Positions 9,801 through 17,995 of a stretch of 46,289 nucleotides of DNA are shown here, piece after piece. The notes beneath the pieces are model-generated. The model had not been told where the DNA came from. It saw only the letters and a program-made list of their open reading frames with translations, and did no database searches. The DNA comes from an uncultured Muribaculaceae bacterium (GTDB taxonomy: Bacteria; Bacteroidota; Bacteroidia; Bacteroidales; Muribaculaceae), in assembly GCA_947525975.1 (NCBI GenBank), contig CANNVE010000020.1, forward strand, positions 1-46,289. Reading direction: 5' to 3'. Made by a program: the position numbers and the translations under genes. The stretch's first letter is position 1, and each line of letters starts with the position of its first letter.

Positions 9801-11610
9801 CGTCGATAGCGGCGTGGCCATCGGCCAGATGCGCTTCGGCGTCTATGTCATTGTATTCATAATCAAGATATTCTATAGAGGCTATCCTTGCGGAGGCGTC
9901 AAGCGAGGTGGCCGGGCTGAAGAGGTCAAACCCTCTGCCCTTGGCCGAAATGTCGGCGGTGACGTCGCCCACGCCGAGATCTTTCATGAAAGCCTTCACC
10001 GGGAATTTGTTGGCTTTTAGCCCCAGTGCATAGCCTTCTGAATTGCGGTCGAGCCGGGCATCAAGGGCTATGCGTCCGCCCAGGGTGGCAGCCTGCAGAT
10101 TGCCTGCCATCACGCCCCGGTGCATGGCCACATCTCCGTCGAGCGTCATCGGGGGTACAGTGAGGCCTGTGCCTTTGAGCAAGTCTCCGGCTATGGAGGC
10201 TACGTCTATGATGCTGCCGCTCAGGGCAAGGTTGCCTTCGGGTCCCGAAGCTGAGAATGCTCCGCTCACGCTTCCGGTAGCCGACAGTCGGGCCACGCGG
10301 TTGACCGAGATTCCGAGTTCGTCTATGTCGAGATTGCCGCTTGTGCCTGCGACATCGACGTCGATGCGCACGGGCGTGGCATCGGGCATCGATGCCAGAT
10401 ACGCCTTGAATGCCGGGAACATCAGCCTGATGTCGGGCACTCCGATGAAGCCGCTCGCGTCGAGCGACAGGGGCACGGTGGGATCGCCCATGAGGTCGCC
10501 CATGCCCATGTATCCGTCGGCATTGAGCTCGGTGTAGTCAGTCATCACCCTGAAATCATCGAAGGTCATGCGCTCGTCCTTCATGGCGAATGTGCCTGTG
10601 GCTTTCAGCGTCACGCCGCAGCGTTCGGTGGCTTTCAGGTTGAGGGGGAGCACTATGGTGGTGGCCTGGTTGTAGAAGCTGTCTATCTCCAGGTCCATGT
10701 CGCTCGCCTGGATATAGGCGAAGTCGAGACCAGGCTGCGGGGTGAGTCCGTGGGTGGTGTAAAGGGCCTGCGAGCCGGTGAATTTGAGTTTGGCGAGCTT
10801 CACCGTCCATGGCTTTGACTCCGTGGTGTCGGCGGGCGAAACCGGCACGGAGGCTATCTGCGCTGAGTCGGGAGCGATGTAGGCCGCGTTGAGGCCTGCT
10901 CCGGTGAATGCCTTTATGTCTATGAGTTGGCTGCCCATGTCGATGACGCCGCCCTGAAGCTTGGCGCGGTCGATGTGCAGGCCGAGGGAGTCGATAGTGG
11001 GGAGCATATCCATGCGGTATGCGAAATCTTCGAGGAGCACCTGCCCGATGCGTATCTTCATAGCCGCCGCGGAGTCAGCCGGCTCGGCGGTTTTTTCCGC
11101 TGTCGGCGCAAAGGGATTGGTGATCATGGTCACGGTGCCGTGGGCTATGCGTCCGGCCTCGACGTTGATCTCCATGGGGGAGAATTTCACCATCGCAGGC
11201 TTCAGGTGAAGGGTGTCGGCCTCGATCACCAGCATCATCGCAGAGTCAGGAGTGCCCATCTGATATCGGGCATCGGCCAGGAACGCGTCGCGCACGGTAG
11301 CCTCGCCTGCGAAAAGGGGCAGCAGCGCCACATCGGCCTGCAGTTTGCGGGCGCGCACCAGTGTGTCGCCGTCCTGCACCATATTCACGCCGTCGATGTC
11401 GAGCCGAAGCGGAAATCTCAGGCGCAATGCGTCGACGGTGACTTCAGTGCCGGGGGTGGAATTTAGTTTGGTCAGGACGGCCTTGCGTATGGCGTCCTGT
11501 CCCCAGCCTGAATACAGTAGGAGCAACAGGCCGAGGACGAGAAGCGCGATCGCAAATACAAACCATAATAATGCTCGCGCTGTGCGTGATGCGATTTTAA
11601 TAGGTCTCAA
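6850..11610 (-). CDS. tamB: TamB: translocation and assembly module inner-membrane protein (AsmA-like)
   Basis: A 1586-residue protein with one N-terminal membrane helix (about residues 14-35, LLWFVFAIALLVLGLLLLLY) followed by a very long periplasmic beta-rich region built from AsmA-like repeats. The conserved DUF490/TamB domain occupies the last 400 residues, including a LLLYGMYTGPG segment and the strands before the C terminus. Proteins of this kind form a hydrophobic groove spanning the periplasm and are linked to outer-membrane protein assembly and lipid transport. The length is normal for Bacteroidota. The gene is 90 bp downstream of the S41 peptidase gene and directly upstream of tamL, its presumed outer-membrane partner. 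I see no convincing promoter of its own. Confidence 0.93.
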   Translation of the reverse strand: MRPIKIASRTARALLWFVFAIALLVLGLLLLLYSGWGQDAIRKAVLTKLNSTPGTEVTVDALRLRFPLRLDIDGVNMVQDGDTLVRARKLQADVALLPLFAGEATVRDAFLADARYQMGTPDSAMMLVIEADTLHLKPAMVKFSPMEINVEAGRIAHGTVTMITNPFAPTAEKTAEPADSAAAMKIRIGQVLLEDFAYRMDMLPTIDSLGLHIDRAKLQGGVIDMGSQLIDIKAFTGAGLNAAYIAPDSAQIASVPVSPADTTESKPWTVKLAKLKFTGSQALYTTHGLTPQPGLDFAYIQASDMDLEIDSFYNQATTIVLPLNLKATERCGVTLKATGTFAMKDERMTFDDFRVMTDYTELNADGYMGMGDLMGDPTVPLSLDASGFIGVPDIRLMFPAFKAYLASMPDATPVRIDVDVAGTSGNLDIDELGISVNRVARLSATGSVSGAFSASGPEGNLALSGSIIDVASIAGDLLKGTGLTVPPMTLDGDVAMHRGVMAGNLQAATLGGRIALDARLDRNSEGYALGLKANKFPVKAFMKDLGVGDVTADISAKGRGFDLFSPATSLDASARIASIEYLDYEYNDIDAEAHLADGHAAIDASIHEHDIDLDIEASGNVAGDEYVWDATIEADDVNLHALHLMQEPSMLSLKTTANASYTPNTGAINAEVNVNNADFTMGVAQYRLSDIKANFAASDSLTALKVVNRDFSLNAESPCPLDSLTGRFDRFMTIFDHEMANRHLYADSLQKSLPPFTVRARGGRNNLVNDILSQSDLSVGRLKFDADNDSCLSMNGYVTDIRTKSMTLDSVGVRLTQNGNRVLFATNLDNKPGTMDQFAHVNLDGVLDDGVISLHARQRNIDSIVGYDLGLQASFADSTITANIKPYSPVIAYKDWTVNEDNYIKYNFPHKHIDANLHMKGDKSSIAIYTEHDGNHAERHDIDENDDIVLKLSDIRIQDWMAINPWAPPMEGNLSADLKLSWDGGTSINGLGSASLDGFYYNKQKVGDFNTDLKVSTNTSGMVRADIDLLVNGAKAVTISGALNDSTSTSPFNLDFGVIHFPLSVANPFLPDNMATLSGTLSGTMDIKGDAARPIVNGNIHFDESAVKLKMTNTSYTISPVEIPVVDNVVTFSDFGITGTNENPLLVNGTVDMSAISDPKIKLDLNADNMMIVNSNRALHGANIYGRGYIDLNAKVQGNMRLMSVKADLSVLPGTNITYVMTSGAASLQTPQETDMVKFVNFNDTLAVAAADSISDSSMMLAVDATLNLESGNTIIVDPGTARDKIEVQATGSVNYILMPAANDGRLTGRININSGFARYSIPVVGEKLFDFEQGSYISFNGDMMNPVLNVHATDKIKTNVTLEGQNSCIVNFNVLLGVTGTLEQMDVKFDLTTNDDITIANQLQGMTAEQRANQAMNLLLYGMYTGPGATQASTGLSYGPLYSFLESQINNWAANNIKGVDLNFGIDQYNQTTNGYTQSTMTYSYQVSKSLFNDRFKIVVGGNYSTDDGANQNLEQNLVNDISIEYYLNANQTMLVRIFRHTGYESILEGEITQTGVGFVYKRKVNKLVQILPRFMRPAKWKKIR

Positions 11611-11700
11611 AACAAAAATAGTTGAATATATACCTTTAAACGCCGCGCGCGGCCCTTATGTTCGGAGCGTCAGGGCTGTTTTTTCGGGCCCGGACGCCGT

Positions 11701-12720
11701 TCAGAGGCTGTTGAGCTTGTCGATGGCGAAATCGATCATCGTGTCGCGGCCCAGCAGGGCCTGCTGCGGATCGAGATCCACCTCGCATCCCTCGGTGGGG
11801 TCGATGCCTCCCTCGGTGACGCACCCCCTGGAGTCGAGGAGCGACAGGGCCGACATGCGCATGTTCCAGCCGCATGGAAGCTCCATGTTTATTGGCATGC
11901 CGCTTCCGCCCCCGGTGCGCGCTCCTACTATGATGGCATTGGGCAGATAGCGCATCACAGCCACGAAGTTGTTGGCTGCCGAGAAGGTGCTGCGGTTGGT
12001 GAGCACGGCCACTGGCTTGGTCCACACCAGGTGTGGGGCCGCCGGCGGCGCATAGTAATACGGATCGGGCTTGGCGAAGTCGTCATGCCCGGGCCCGGTC
12101 TTGGTCACGAAGTATCCGGCGAGGGTACGCTCGGTCAAGAATCGGCTTGCGAGATTCTCGCTGTATGTGAGATTGCCTCCGCCATTGTCCCGCACATCGA
12201 TTATGATGCCCGTGCAGGTCTTGAATGCCGAGAGGATGGCGTCGAGATTGCTCTCACCGAGGCCATATTGGAATGACGGATAACTGATGTAGCCGATGTT
12301 CTGGGGCAGGATGGCGTATTTCACGCCGCCGAGTTTCTGGCAGTCAAAGCCCAGGTAATACTGCTCCACCAGGCGCTCGTTGTAGTTCTGCGGATAGTCG
12401 CTCCACCAGTTGGTGTAATAATATGTGTCAAACCAAGCCGAGAGGTTGACGTGCCCGTCCTTCAGCTCTGACAGCATGTCGCTGCACACCTGGAACAGCA
12501 CCTTTGAGCTCATGTCGGGGTAAAGCCTCGCCTTGTATCGGTCATGCACTTCGTCCCAGTCCACGTCTTTTTCGGCGAAGAAGCAATAGTGCTCGTCGAC
12601 CAGTTTCCAGCAGGCCTCAAAGTTGCCTTCGGCTGTGTTGTCCCACTCCTCGATGCTGTGGCATCCACCCAGGGCTATCGAGATCAGGAAGGCGGTGATG
12701 TATCGGTAGTATGTCTTCAT
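11701..12720 (-). CDS. S41-family peptidase lipoprotein (tail-specific protease type)
   Basis: A 339-residue serine peptidase. The signal peptide ends in lipobox ALGGC with Cys20 as the lipidation site. KDGHVNL near residue 90 is the conserved tail-protease segment. GIIIDVRDNGGGNL (about 171-184) is the characteristic strand-turn, and TNRSTFSAANNF carries the likely nucleophile Ser247. A PDZ domain is not obvious. It probably acts in the periplasm or on an outer-membrane leaflet. The gene starts 4 bp after the DUF3316-like gene ends and so belongs to the parC run. The substrate is unknown; its position just ahead of tamB suggests, but does not prove, a role in envelope protein quality control. 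Confidence 0.88.
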   Translation of the reverse strand: MKTYYRYITAFLISIALGGCHSIEEWDNTAEGNFEACWKLVDEHYCFFAEKDVDWDEVHDRYKARLYPDMSSKVLFQVCSDMLSELKDGHVNLSAWFDTYYYTNWWSDYPQNYNERLVEQYYLGFDCQKLGGVKYAILPQNIGYISYPSFQYGLGESNLDAILSAFKTCTGIIIDVRDNGGGNLTYSENLASRFLTERTLAGYFVTKTGPGHDDFAKPDPYYYAPPAAPHLVWTKPVAVLTNRSTFSAANNFVAVMRYLPNAIIVGARTGGGSGMPINMELPCGWNMRMSALSLLDSRGCVTEGGIDPTEGCEVDLDPQQALLGRDTMIDFAIDKLNSL

Positions 12721-12724
12721 TTTG

Positions 12725-13570
12725 TCAATAACTTGTGGCTATGCGGTCGGCGTCGGAGCCATGGCTGTTGCGGTAGGGGAGGGAGAGCCACTCTGTGGCC
12801 ACGCCCACCACCAGTGAGTGTGAAATGTCGCGTGTCACCAGATGGTTCACCTTCGATGAGAATATGTCGCAGCGATAGCCCAGGCGCAGGGTGGTGGAGC
12901 CGAAATGCAGGTCGGCTGTGAGCAGATTGTCAAGCCGGAAATAATTTCCCCACCATGATGCGTGGGCCAGGCCCGAGCGGTCGCCCATGTAGATCTGGTA
13001 GTAGAGCTCGCCGTAGTCAGGCGAGAAGAAGCATCCGGCCACTGGCAGGTGCGCCTGATAGCGGAGGGTGAATGGCACTCTCCACAGTTTGTGGCTCCAG
13101 GCCGCGTATCCAAGGGCGCCTATGTTGGCGGCAGCCTTGGCCGAGGCCGGGTTGTTGCCGTTGCGGTTGAGGTAGAGGCATCCGCCGCTTATGGCTATGG
13201 CGGGGCCTATGCCCGCAGTGATGCCGTAAGGCACTCTCCATCGGCGCATCATGCCCCAACGGGCGCTCAGGTCGATGCTCGCCATCTTGGCGTTCTTGGC
13301 CGGGTTCTCGTCGAGATTGAATCCAAGCCCCAGGCTGAGCTGCATGATCCAGCGCGAGGGGTCGAATTTCATGGCCTGCGTGCGCTCGTAGGCGAAGCCC
13401 AGGTGCATTCCGCTGTAGTGCAGCGGGGTCAGGTAGGTGTCGGCCAGGTGGCTTGAGCCGGCCTCAAGCATATAAGCCGAATATACGGGGCGCACGGTTG
13501 TGCTGTCGGCGCCGTGGCAGGCCAAGGCTATCGCTATGGCCGCGAGCAGGGTTGATAGGAAGCGTCTCAT
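12725..13570 (-). CDS. DUF3316-like exported protein
   Basis: A protein of about 281 residues, starting at MRRFLSTLLAAIAIALACHG with a signal peptide. A longer start at 13585 would overlap the parC stop; 13570 leaves a short gap. The segments YLTPLHYSGMHLGFAYER and WIMQLSLGLGFNLDENPAKN and the alternating aromatic/glycine strands resemble the DUF3316 family, probably a small beta-barrel or periplasmic beta protein. There is no clear terminal aromatic residue (it ends RIATSY). The function of the family is not known. It is tightly packed between parC and the S41 peptidase gene, implying one transcript. Confidence 0.75.
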   Translation of the reverse strand: MRRFLSTLLAAIAIALACHGADSTTVRPVYSAYMLEAGSSHLADTYLTPLHYSGMHLGFAYERTQAMKFDPSRWIMQLSLGLGFNLDENPAKNAKMASIDLSARWGMMRRWRVPYGITAGIGPAIAISGGCLYLNRNGNNPASAKAAANIGALGYAAWSHKLWRVPFTLRYQAHLPVAGCFFSPDYGELYYQIYMGDRSGLAHASWWGNYFRLDNLLTADLHFGSTTLRLGYRCDIFSSKVNHLVTRDISHSLVVGVATEWLSLPYRNSHGSDADRIATSY

Positions 13571-13581
13571 GTCGGTGGGGG

Positions 13582-16353
13582 TCATTCCTCGTCAGAGGGA
13601 AGCTCTATCCTTTGCTGGCCGTTGATCTCATCGCGTATCACCTCGTCGCTGCGCTCCTCGAATGTCTCTTCCGCGTCGGTGGTGTCAGCCTCGGGGGCTT
13701 CCGGAGCCTCTGCCTCCACGCCTTCGCGCGGCTCTATCTCCTCCACCTCTTGCAGGGTGTAGGTGGTCAGGCGTTTGCCCCTTGCCTTTGATGACTTCAC
13801 GCCGATGAATTCCGCGGCGTCCACTATCAGCGGCATGCGCACAGAGTCGTGGCCTCCGAATGTCAGCCTGAATCTCGCTCCGGCGGTGTCAGACAGCAAT
13901 ATGAGGGTCGATTTCTCGTTGTCGCCGAGGTATCGCTGCGGCTTGGCCGCAGGCTCAAACGCGAATCGCTTGATGTAGGGGTAACCCTGGTCAGCGTCGT
14001 TGAGTATCGCTGTCCAGATGTGGCCCGGGCGGAATTTCTCTATGCGCATGATGTTTTCCTCATAGTGGTTGGTGGCGTCGAATGTCGAGGTGTAGTATTC
14101 GCCGTTGTCGAGTATCACCAGCACCTTGTCGTCGCCCTGGAATTCGCCAAGGTAGTTGCCTCGGCCATCGTAGTTGATGCGCAGCACGTCGGGGTCAAAC
14201 CACACCTCGCGGCCTCCGAGCGTAGACGATCCCTTCTCTTTGAGCGAGAAGCGGTACACTTCATGCTTGGTCACGAGATTGCCCATGGCCTGCTTGCCCT
14301 TGATGGCGAGCGACGCGAAATCGATGTCGATCTGCAGATTCTTGATTTTCTGCTTGGGCTTGAGCGTCACCCTCACCACCTCGGCCTCGCCGTTGGGGTT
14401 GGCGGTGAACCACACCACCTTCGATCCGGGCTCGCCCTGGGTCAGGTTGTATTCTCGGTCGCGGGTGATGCCTGTCACGGCGAATCGCTTCATGTAGTAG
14501 TATCCGCCCTTGCCGTTCTGGTAGATGGCATTGTAGATGGTGCGCGTGTCATTGCGCTTGAATACGTTGACGTATAGCACGTTTTTGCCCACAAACAGTT
14601 TCTCCTGCACCTTCACCACCTTGTAGCGGCCATCTTTGTAGAAAATGATGATGTCGTCGAGGCTTGAGCAGTTGCATACGAATTCGTCTTTCTTCAGAGC
14701 GGTGCCCAGGAAGCCCTCCTCGCGGTTGAAGTATAGCTTTTCGTTCACCTCGGCCACATTCGCGGCCTCGATGCTGTCGAATCCGCGTATCACGGTCTGG
14801 CGCTCGTGGCCTTCGCCGTATTTCTTCTTCAGCGCCTCGTACCATTCGATGGTATATTCCACCAGATGCTCGAGTTTGTCTACGGTGTAGGCTATGTCGG
14901 CGTTTATGCGGGCTATGAGCGAGTCGCTTTCATCGGCGCTGTAGCGGATGATGCGCTTCATCTTGATTTCGAGGAGGCGTAGTTCGTCATCGCGGGTGAT
15001 CTCGCGCACGAAAGAGTCCTTGTAAGGCTCGAGCCGGCGGTCGATGTGGTCGATGGCGGCATCCACGTCGCGCGCCTCTTCATATTCCTTGTCCTTGTAT
15101 ATGCGCTCTTCGATGAAGATCTTCTCGAGCGAAGCGAAGAAAAGCTGCTCGCGCAGTTCTGACAGTCTGATCTGCAGCTCACTGCGCAGTATCTCCTGAG
15201 TGGTGGCCACGCTGTGGCGGAGCACATCGCTCACGCCCAGGAAGAGGGGCTTCTCGTCCTTTATCACGCAGCAGTTGGGCGACACCGACACCTCGCAGGC
15301 CGTGAAGGCGTAGAGGGCGTCGATGGTCTTGTCGCTTGATGTGCCGGCGTTGAGATTCACCACCACGCGGGCCTTTTCGGCGGTGAGGTTGGTGACGCTG
15401 CGTATCTTGATCTTTCCCTTGTCCTGGGCCTTGATGATCGAGTCGATGAGCGTGACTGTGGTCTGGCCGTAAGGGATTTCGGTGATGGCGAGAGTCTTGC
15501 TGTCCACTTTCTCGATCTTGGCGCGAATCTTCACGCTTCCGCCGCGCTGTCCGTCATTGTATCGGCTCACGTCGACGAATCCGCCCGTCACGAAGTCAGG
15601 ATAGAGGGCAAATTCCTCGCCCCGCAGGCTTGCGATGGCGGCATCGATGATCTCCACGAAATTGTGGGGCAATATCTTGGAAGACAGGCCCACGGCTATG
15701 CCCTCGGCGCCCTGCGCCAGCAGCAGAGGAAATTTCGCCGGCAGTGTCACCGGCTCCTTGCTGCGTCCGTCGTAGCTCGGGGTCCATTGGGTCACCTTGG
15801 GGTTGAAAAGCACGTCGAGGGCGAAGTGCGAGAGCTTGGCCTCGATGTATCGGCCTGCCGCAGCCGAAGCGCCGGTGAGCACATTTCCCCAGTTTCCCTG
15901 CGTGTCTACGAGCAATTCCTTCTGGCCCAGCTGCACGAGGGCGTCGTTGATCGACGCGTCGCCGTGGGGGTGGTACTGCATCGTGTGGCCCACGATGTTG
16001 GCCACTTTGTTGAAGCGTCCGTCATCGAGCACCTTCATTGAGTGCAGTATGCGGCGCTGCACCGGCTTCAGGCCATCGTCGATGTGAGGAACAGCGCGCT
16101 CGAGGATCACGTAAGACGCATATTCCAGAAACCAACTCTGGTACATGCCCCGCAGCTGATTGCGCACGGCATCGAGATTGTCGGTGTAGGGCTTGAATCC
16201 GTCGCCGCTTGGGCGCGCAGGCACAGTCTCTTCAGGCTCCTGGTCATCGATTGAATCAGCATCCTCGACCGCCTCCTGTGAGGCCTCGGCATCGGCGTTG
16301 AAATCATCAGGCACGTAGTCTTCGGGTATTATATCTTCAGGGAAATCGCTCAT
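13582..16353 (-). CDS. parC: DNA topoisomerase IV subunit A (ParC)
   Basis: A 923-residue type IIA topoisomerase breakage-reunion subunit, which decatenates and relaxes DNA together with ParE (not in this window). The catalytic tyrosine is Y169 in AAGRYIEAKLSHFAL. HPHGDASINDALVQLGQ precedes it; the residue after D132, equivalent to E. coli ParC Ser80, is Ala, which I believe is usual for this phylum and not a resistance mutation. The C-terminal domain lacks an evident GyrA box (QRRGG[RK]G), favouring ParC over GyrA. Both ends carry acidic extensions: the first 45 residues and the last 70 are rich in D and E. It leads the minus-strand run towards tamL. A possible -7 element TAATTTTG lies at 16381-16388, but no TTG sits at the right distance. 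Confidence 0.93.
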   Translation of the reverse strand: MSDFPEDIIPEDYVPDDFNADAEASQEAVEDADSIDDQEPEETVPARPSGDGFKPYTDNLDAVRNQLRGMYQSWFLEYASYVILERAVPHIDDGLKPVQRRILHSMKVLDDGRFNKVANIVGHTMQYHPHGDASINDALVQLGQKELLVDTQGNWGNVLTGASAAAGRYIEAKLSHFALDVLFNPKVTQWTPSYDGRSKEPVTLPAKFPLLLAQGAEGIAVGLSSKILPHNFVEIIDAAIASLRGEEFALYPDFVTGGFVDVSRYNDGQRGGSVKIRAKIEKVDSKTLAITEIPYGQTTVTLIDSIIKAQDKGKIKIRSVTNLTAEKARVVVNLNAGTSSDKTIDALYAFTACEVSVSPNCCVIKDEKPLFLGVSDVLRHSVATTQEILRSELQIRLSELREQLFFASLEKIFIEERIYKDKEYEEARDVDAAIDHIDRRLEPYKDSFVREITRDDELRLLEIKMKRIIRYSADESDSLIARINADIAYTVDKLEHLVEYTIEWYEALKKKYGEGHERQTVIRGFDSIEAANVAEVNEKLYFNREEGFLGTALKKDEFVCNCSSLDDIIIFYKDGRYKVVKVQEKLFVGKNVLYVNVFKRNDTRTIYNAIYQNGKGGYYYMKRFAVTGITRDREYNLTQGEPGSKVVWFTANPNGEAEVVRVTLKPKQKIKNLQIDIDFASLAIKGKQAMGNLVTKHEVYRFSLKEKGSSTLGGREVWFDPDVLRINYDGRGNYLGEFQGDDKVLVILDNGEYYTSTFDATNHYEENIMRIEKFRPGHIWTAILNDADQGYPYIKRFAFEPAAKPQRYLGDNEKSTLILLSDTAGARFRLTFGGHDSVRMPLIVDAAEFIGVKSSKARGKRLTTYTLQEVEEIEPREGVEAEAPEAPEADTTDAEETFEERSDEVIRDEINGQQRIELPSDEE

Positions 16354-16380
16354 CTGGGATTAGAATAATGTTTTAATCTA

Positions 16381-16388
16381 CAAAATTA
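16381..16388 (-). promoter_or_regulatory. Possible -7 element upstream of parC
   Basis: TAATTTTG on the minus strand lies 28 bp upstream of the parC start and fits TAnnTTTG. No TTG is found 19-23 bp further upstream, so this is a weak call. Confidence 0.3.
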
Positions 16389-16580
16389 CGAAAAAAAATC
16401 GACAAGCGCATAATCCACTTTGTGAAATTAAAGAAATACCATCTTAAAGACGACTGCAAGACAGGAGCGGCAGCGGTGGGTGGAGGTGCGTCTCTCCGAG
16501 GCGCACGGGCGGTGGAGGTGTTATAGTAGGCGTGCGGGCCCGCCTCCATCGGCATTGATTGAGGGCGGATAAAACGAAAA

Positions 16581-16610
16581 AGAGCCGCGCCAAAAACGTA
16601 GCGCGGCTCT
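16581..16610 (-). terminator. Intrinsic terminator of the PD40 lipoprotein gene
   Basis: A perfect 10-bp GC-rich stem (16581-16590 with 16601-16610, arms AGAGCCGCGC and GCGCGGCTCT) with a 10-base loop. On the minus strand it is followed by TTTTTCGTTTT, a typical U tract. It lies 22 bp past the stop codon at 16633. The rest of the parC-PD40 gap (16354-16580) holds nothing else I can support. Confidence 0.88.
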
Positions 16611-16632
16611 ATGTCGTTAAGGCCGAGGGAAA

Positions 16633-17550
16633 TCAATCGTCGTAGAGGAATCTCCAGATGTTGAAGTTTCCTCTTGACGCGCCTCGGTCAGAACTGATAT
16701 AAATGTATCCGTCCTTTGACCAGAATGGGGTCAAGTCTTCAGATTCGTTAGTGGTGAGCTGCACCAGGCCTGTACCGTTCGCGTTCATTACGAATATGTC
16801 GAAATTGCCCTTTTTCTTGTTTGATTGGAACACGATCTTGCGTCCGGAAGGGCTCCATTTCGGGAATCCGGCAAATTCTTCTTTTGATACAGTGAGCTGC
16901 TGGGCGTTGCTGCCGTCAATATCCATCACCCATATATTGCGGGAATTGTTTGACTCCACTTTGGCGTATGCGATTTTCTTTCCGTCAGGCGAGATCGAAG
17001 GAGTCGAGCCTTTGCCAAGCAGCATATTTTCGCCAGTGGTAGTGTTCTTGAGCCATATTTCGGCGTCGATTGAGTTCAGGTTACCCTTTTGGTAAGCCAG
17101 GAATGTGCCGTCAGGTGAAAGTGAGGGGGCAAGTTCGTTGTCGCGCGCTGTCTCTGTCACAGGAATCAGGGCATTGCCTTTCCCGGCCGGCATCATGTAG
17201 ATGTCGTAATATCCATTTACGAGACGAGAGAACGCAACTCTGTCGGAAGCAACGCAGTATGTGGGATAGAGGCAGTTGTTGCCGCTTGTGATCTGCACCT
17301 GCGTGGGAGCCACGGGGTTGTCTTTCTTGTAGATGCTTGTTTCGTAGTCAACAGTCATCGTGAAGAACAGCGTGTTTGACTCTACGCTTCCGCCGGGGTT
17401 TTGGCATGAGTTTTTGCCTTCAGTGATTTTGGTCAATGACCTTAGGTTCTCGCTGCCTGAAGTGATCAGGTAGGTCTTAGAACCGAAGCATGAAGTCATG
17501 GCCACGAGCAGGGCTCCTCCGATGACAATGCCGAGATTCTTGGTTTTCAT
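16633..17550 (-). CDS. PD40/TolB-like beta-propeller lipoprotein
   Basis: A 305-residue protein with signal peptide MKTKNLGIVIGGALLVAMTSC; the lipobox AMTSC predicts lipidation. At least four repeated blades carry PD40-type motifs: LSPDGTFLAYQ, ISPDGKKIAYAKV, WSPSGRKIVFQS and FWSKDGYIYISSDRG. This is the arrangement of TolB-like propellers, which bind protein partners in the periplasm, but there is no TolB N-terminal domain, and no tol-pal genes are nearby, so it should not be called TolB. It stands alone with its own strong terminator and diverges from the gene at 17996, sharing an intergenic region that carries inverted palindromes. Confidence 0.85.
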   Translation of the reverse strand: MKTKNLGIVIGGALLVAMTSCFGSKTYLITSGSENLRSLTKITEGKNSCQNPGGSVESNTLFFTMTVDYETSIYKKDNPVAPTQVQITSGNNCLYPTYCVASDRVAFSRLVNGYYDIYMMPAGKGNALIPVTETARDNELAPSLSPDGTFLAYQKGNLNSIDAEIWLKNTTTGENMLLGKGSTPSISPDGKKIAYAKVESNNSRNIWVMDIDGSNAQQLTVSKEEFAGFPKWSPSGRKIVFQSNKKKGNFDIFVMNANGTGLVQLTTNESEDLTPFWSKDGYIYISSDRGASRGNFNIWRFLYDD

Positions 17551-17647
17551 TTTGTTGTATTTGTATGACTTAATTGGTTGTTAGATTTTGTAATTGAAAT
17601 ATATGGATTCAGCAGGTGAACGTGAGTGAAGAACATTGTTATATGCG

Positions 17648-17666
17648 TATCTCTAAATAAGAGATA
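17648..17666. promoter_or_regulatory. Palindromic operator-like site, copy A
   Basis: TATCTCT-AAATA-AGAGATA is a hyphenated palindrome with 7-bp arms. It is found again in reverse orientation at 17834-17852 with 18 of 19 bases conserved. A half-site (ATAAGAGAT) lies at 17677-17685. All sit between two divergent genes. Confidence 0.6.
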
Positions 17667-17789
17667 TTGATGCGGCATAAGAGATTAAGGAACAGCGTTT
17701 TGGCGCCTGTCGCAATGCCGGTTTGCAAAACAGTGCGCCCAAAACACACAATATGATGCTGTCGGTTAATGGTTTTTGTAAGTTTTTAT

Positions 17790-17820
17790 TTGTTTTGTTA
17801 AAATATTTTACCTAATTTTG
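17790..17820 (+). promoter_or_regulatory. Distal Bacteroidota-type promoter of the 17996 gene
   Basis: TTG (17790-17792), 20 bp, TAATTTTG (17813-17820). The predicted start near 17827 would give a leader of about 170 bases that includes palindrome copy B. Confidence 0.5.
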
Positions 17821-17833
17821 TCGAAAACTAAAG

Positions 17834-17852
17834 TATCTCTTATTTAGAGATT
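17834..17852. promoter_or_regulatory. Palindromic operator-like site, copy B (inverted)
   Basis: TATCTCT-TATTT-AGAGATT is the reverse complement of copy A except for one end base. It starts about 14 bp downstream of the TAATTTTG element at 17813-17820, where a repressor could block early transcription or the transcript could form a hairpin. Confidence 0.6.
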
Positions 17853-17918
17853 TACGGTGGAAATCCGCCTTAATCCGTGTTCTCTTGTACGTACTTGGGG
17901 TTTTTCATGGTGGGGATG

Positions 17919-17949
17919 TTGTCTATGACGATAAAAATCCGTAACTTTG
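17919..17949 (+). promoter_or_regulatory. Proximal Bacteroidota-type promoter of the 17996 gene
   Basis: TTG (17919-17921), 20 bp, TAACTTTG (17942-17949), about 45 bp upstream of the start codon. Together with the distal promoter and the palindromes it fills most of the 445-bp intergenic region; the remainder shows nothing I can identify. Confidence 0.6.
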
Positions 17950-17995
17950 TGGTTGTTAATTTACACCGCGGTTATCGCGTAAATCTGAAAATTCA

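Noticed and set aside
15950-15970. Ala at the ParC position equivalent to E. coli Ser80, as a quinolone-resistance change
   Set aside because: HGDAS is, to my knowledge, the usual wild-type sequence in this phylum.
16373-16636. 87-codon minus-strand open frame between parC and the PD40 gene
   Set aside because: It runs through the intrinsic terminator, overlaps the PD40 stop and has no recognisable domain or start signal.
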